Positions 4,438 through 5,479 of a DNA stretch of 5,479 nt are shown in pieces; position 1 is the stretch's first letter, and each line of letters starts with the position of its first letter. The position numbers were made by a program, and so were the translations under genes. Source of the DNA: GCA-002772825 sp964560655 (lineage in GTDB: Bacteria > Patescibacteriota > Minisyncoccia > GCA-002772825); the NCBI GenBank assembly GCA_964560655.1, contig CAZLLR010000026.1:1-5479 (forward strand), given 5' to 3'. Below the pieces are notes generated by a model that was not told where the DNA came from, did not search any database, and saw only the letters and a program-made list of their open reading frames with translations.

Positions 4438-4868
4438 TGTCACAAATAGATAAAGCTTCTTCTGTCGAAGCCTCTTCAAATCGGCGTCAAGTAGGTGAAC
4501 TAGGCGAAGGTATAGCTTGTAAGTTTCTCGTGAAACATGGACACAAAATAAAAGATCGTAATTATAGAAAGAAATGGGGAGAGATTGACATTATTAGCGA
4601 AAAAGATAATATTATTCATTTTGTAGAGGTCAAAAGTGTTTCACGTGAAATATTACCTACTACTGTTAATCATGAAACAAATGAATATAGGCCTGAAGAT
4701 AATATTCATCCGTGGAAAATAAAGAAGATACACCGCACCATACAAACGTACCTTCTTGATAAAAAGATATCTGATGAAACAGATTGGCAAGTGGACATAA
4801 TAGCTGTATTTCTTAGTATAAAAGACAGAAAAGCAAAAATAAGAGTCACGGAGAACATAATCCTATAA
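4437..4868 (+). CDS. yraN: YraN/UPF0102 family endonuclease-like protein
   Basis: The 143-residue product has the family pattern GELGEGIACKFL (20-31), WGEIDII (47-53) and HFVEVKSV (61-68). Glu21/Glu24, Asp51, Glu64 and Lys66 are in the positions of a PD-(D/E)xK nuclease core. The family resembles Holliday-junction resolvases; its role in the cell is not settled, and a DNA-repair function is inference. It is somewhat longer than the usual 115-125 residues, with extra length at the N-terminus and after EVKSV (about 68-92). That insert and the first helix are encoded by DNA that also reads as parS sites (4522-4537, 4637-4652, 4664-4679). An in-frame TGA six bases upstream fixes the ATG. There is no Shine-Dalgarno. 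It is monocistronic, ending one base before a strong terminator. Confidence 0.88.
   Translation: MSQIDKASSVEASSNRRQVGELGEGIACKFLVKHGHKIKDRNYRKKWGEIDIISEKDNIIHFVEVKSVSREILPTTVNHETNEYRPEDNIHPWKIKKIHRTIQTYLLDKKISDETDWQVDIIAVFLSIKDRKAKIRVTENIIL
4522..4537. promoter_or_regulatory. parS-like site within yraN (14/16)
   Basis: AGTTTCTCGTGAAACA matches the parS consensus except at the first and seventh bases. It encodes part of Lys-Phe-Leu-Val-Lys-His (residues 29-34). The right half GTGAAACA is perfect. Confidence 0.55.
4637..4652. promoter_or_regulatory. parS site within yraN (15/16)
   Basis: TGTTTCACGTGAAATA differs from the parS consensus by one base (C to T at position 15). The central GTTTCACGTGAAA is intact. 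In frame it encodes Val-Ser-Arg-Glu (residues 68-71) directly after the nuclease motif EVKS, in an insert longer than usual for the family. Confidence 0.8.
4664..4679. repeat. 16-mer TGTTAATCATGAAACA, copy 2 (parS-like, 12/16)
   Basis: It is identical over 16 bases to 4422-4437. It encodes Val-Asn-His-Glu-Thr (residues 77-81) in the yraN insert, 11 bases after the 15/16 parS. Translating the consensus in the same frame gives Val-Ser-Arg-Glu-Thr, so this looks like a degraded or diverged parS copy. Confidence 0.5.
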
Positions 4869-4910
4869 AAAAGCCCTAGTCATATACTGTAATAGATAAC
4901 TAGGGCTTTT
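4869..4910. terminator. Bidirectional terminator after yraN
   Basis: AAAAGCCCTAGT (4869-4880) and ACTAGGGCTTTT (4899-4910) form a perfect 12-pair stem around an 18-base loop. The stem has A-runs on the left and T-runs on the right, so it can act in both directions. It serves yraN (+) and the convergent membrane-protein gene (-), and begins one base after the yraN stop codon. Confidence 0.9.
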
Positions 4911-4911
4911 A

Positions 4912-4927
4912 TGTTTCACGAGAAACA
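4912..4927. promoter_or_regulatory. parS site in the convergent intergenic gap (15/16)
   Basis: TGTTTCACGAGAAACA differs from the parS consensus only at position 10 (T to A), with both outer arms intact. It starts two bases after the terminator stem and ends two bases before the stop codon of the 85-aa gene, so it is not constrained by coding. It is the right-most parS seen. Confidence 0.8.
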
Positions 4928-4929
4928 TT

Positions 4930-5187
4930 TTATAAATCTGTTTCCCTTAGATCTTTTCTTTCTTCTGTATTACCATTCGACTTCCACAGAAGAAAGAGGA
5001 GTATCAATACTACTAATCCAAGTATGCTGATGCTGAAAATATTTCCCAAGAAAAATTCTTTTTCTAGATATTTTCTTATATATATGTTGCCTGTTACAAG
5101 TACTAATGCCTCCACAAAAAAGAGAACTACTAAAAACCGATAGAGCTTGAAAAATTTTCGTCTATTAACTAAATCTTTATTCTTCAT
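4930..5187 (-). CDS. Two-pass membrane protein, 85 aa, function unknown
   Basis: I do not recognise a family. The N-terminus is basic (MKNKDLVNRRKFFK). A first hydrophobic helix spans about residues 17-37, a short loop rich in Lys and Glu (38-45) follows, and a second very hydrophobic helix spans about 49-68 (FSISILGLVVLILLFLLW). A charged tail completes the protein. The positive-inside rule suggests both ends are cytoplasmic. AAGGAGG five bases before the ATG supports the start. The gene stands alone, ending two bases from a parS site and sharing the bidirectional terminator with yraN. No promoter is clear upstream. Confidence 0.72.
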   Translation of the reverse strand: MKNKDLVNRRKFFKLYRFLVVLFFVEALVLVTGNIYIRKYLEKEFFLGNIFSISILGLVVLILLFLLWKSNGNTEERKDLRETDL

Positions 5188-5192
5188 CTACT

Positions 5193-5199
5193 CCTCCTT
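5193..5199 (-). promoter_or_regulatory. Shine-Dalgarno AAGGAGG for the 85-aa membrane protein
   Basis: The minus strand carries AAGGAGG ending five bases before the ATG, a near-perfect complement to the usual 16S rRNA tail. It decides the start codon. Confidence 0.85.
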
Positions 5200-5297
5200 T
5201 TTGTGTAAGTGTTTAACTTATCCCTATACTTTAGCGAGGATATTATCTTACTCTACCAACTTAATATAAACAAAATTAGTACATTGTCCATATCAAC

Positions 5298-5342
5298 TTG
5301 AAATTAAACAATACTATGGTAATATAATGTAGTTAATTTCAA
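5298..5342 (+). promoter_or_regulatory. Possible promoter framed by a 10-base inverted repeat
   Basis: TTGAAATTAA (5298-5307) and TTAATTTCAA (5333-5342) are perfect inverted arms 25 bases apart. The left arm includes the -35-like TTGAAA. A consensus -10 TATAAT lies at 5323-5328 with a long 19-base spacer, and the right arm covers the expected start near 5335. This is the geometry of a repressor operator or looping site. The transcript would run rightward out of the window through the direct repeats. No open reading frame of note follows within view. Confidence 0.4.
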
Positions 5343-5371
5343 ATTACTATTTAGTTTGATGATGAAAAATT

Positions 5372-5387
5372 AATAACGGGGCGTGGT
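5372..5387 (+). repeat. Direct repeat AATAACGGGGCGTGGT, copy 1
   Basis: This 16-base block is repeated exactly at 5464-5479, 92 bases away. It is a GC-rich island in AT-rich DNA and runs straight into a TCCGCC stem. The CGGGGCGTGGT part resembles the first bases of some tRNAs, but the bases that follow do not fold into one here. Confidence 0.6.
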
Positions 5388-5406
5388 CCGCCAAACGATA
5401 GGCGGA
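5387..5406. repeat. Hairpin TCCGCC-8-GGCGGA
   Basis: Six perfectly paired GC-rich bases flank the loop AAACGATA. The arms are the same as those of the palindrome at 3571-3584 in cca. No U-run follows, so it is not an obvious terminator. Confidence 0.5.
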
Positions 5407-5463
5407 TAAATTCCACAACTAACGATTCATGATAAGTGGTACAATAACATAGATAGAGAGAAC

Positions 5464-5479
5464 AATAACGGGGCGTGGT
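5464..5479 (+). repeat. Direct repeat copy 2, cut by window edge; perhaps a tRNA 5' end
   Basis: This copy is identical to 5372-5387 and reaches the last base of the window, so the true repeat may be longer. CGGGGCG followed by TGGT could be the acceptor stem and first linker of a tRNA gene (for example a proline type) that starts at 5469. The 3' half needed to test this is outside the window. TACAAT at 5440-5445 could be its -10 box. Confidence 0.4.

Noticed and set aside
1..5479. UGA recoding to glycine, as in some candidate-phyla bacteria
   Set aside because: All proteins read fully with the standard code and no conserved glycine is replaced by TGA. The absence of TGA stops among six genes is too small a sample to mean anything.
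1..5479. CRISPR array, insertion sequence or prophage
   Set aside because: There are no regularly spaced repeats, transposase or phage structural genes. The recombinase fragment at the left edge is too short to imply a mobile element.

Overview
The window reads as bacterial chromosome, most likely from a small-genome candidate-phyla (Patescibacteria/CPR, Parcubacteria-like) organism. The grounds are AT-rich DNA, short single-copy core genes, tiny unassigned membrane proteins, a tRNA without an encoded CCA end, and the flavour of the PyrG and YraN sequences. This assignment is inference, not proven. All readable genes end in TAA or TAG and use the standard code.

Layout from left to right. The first 134 bases are the C-terminus of a XerC/XerD-type tyrosine recombinase (+). 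A hairpin terminator separates it from a convergent 63-residue one-pass membrane protein (173-364, -), which has its own strong promoter and ribosome binding site. CTP synthase pyrG (615-2252, -) and a CCA-adding tRNA nucleotidyltransferase with an HD domain (2331-3818, -) follow. A tRNA-Arg(TCG) lies at 3904-3976 (+). A gene-free stretch of about 460 bases (3977-4436) leads to a YraN/UPF0102 endonuclease-like gene (4437-4868, +). A strong bidirectional terminator then separates yraN from an 85-residue two-pass membrane protein (4930-5187, -). The last 292 bases hold no gene but contain a promoter framed by an inverted repeat and a 16-base direct repeat that runs into the window edge.

The main discovery is that the gene-free stretch looks like a chromosomal replication origin with a centromere. 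It has one perfect DnaA box (TTATCCACA) and two TTATCCCCA boxes exactly 20 bases apart. These are followed by about 240 bases of roughly 19% GC DNA that could unwind, and by a perfect ParB-binding parS site inside a 30-base perfect palindrome. Four more sites matching 14-15 of 16 parS positions lie nearby: one inside the CCA-enzyme gene, two inside yraN and one after the yraN terminator. A 12/16 parS-like 16-mer occurs twice, identically, at the start of yraN and within it. The larger genes point away from this region on both sides, as expected around an origin. No dnaA, parA or parB is in view, so this would be an origin away from the usual dnaA neighbourhood.

Functional links. pyrG makes CTP, the nucleotide that loads ParB clamps at parS, and a perfect DnaA box sits just upstream of its promoter. 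The CCA enzyme sits beside a tRNA that needs CCA added. pyrG and the CCA-enzyme gene both have a promoter -10 box 5-6 bases from the ATG and no properly spaced Shine-Dalgarno, suggesting leaderless mRNAs. The two small membrane-protein genes instead have textbook ribosome binding sites.
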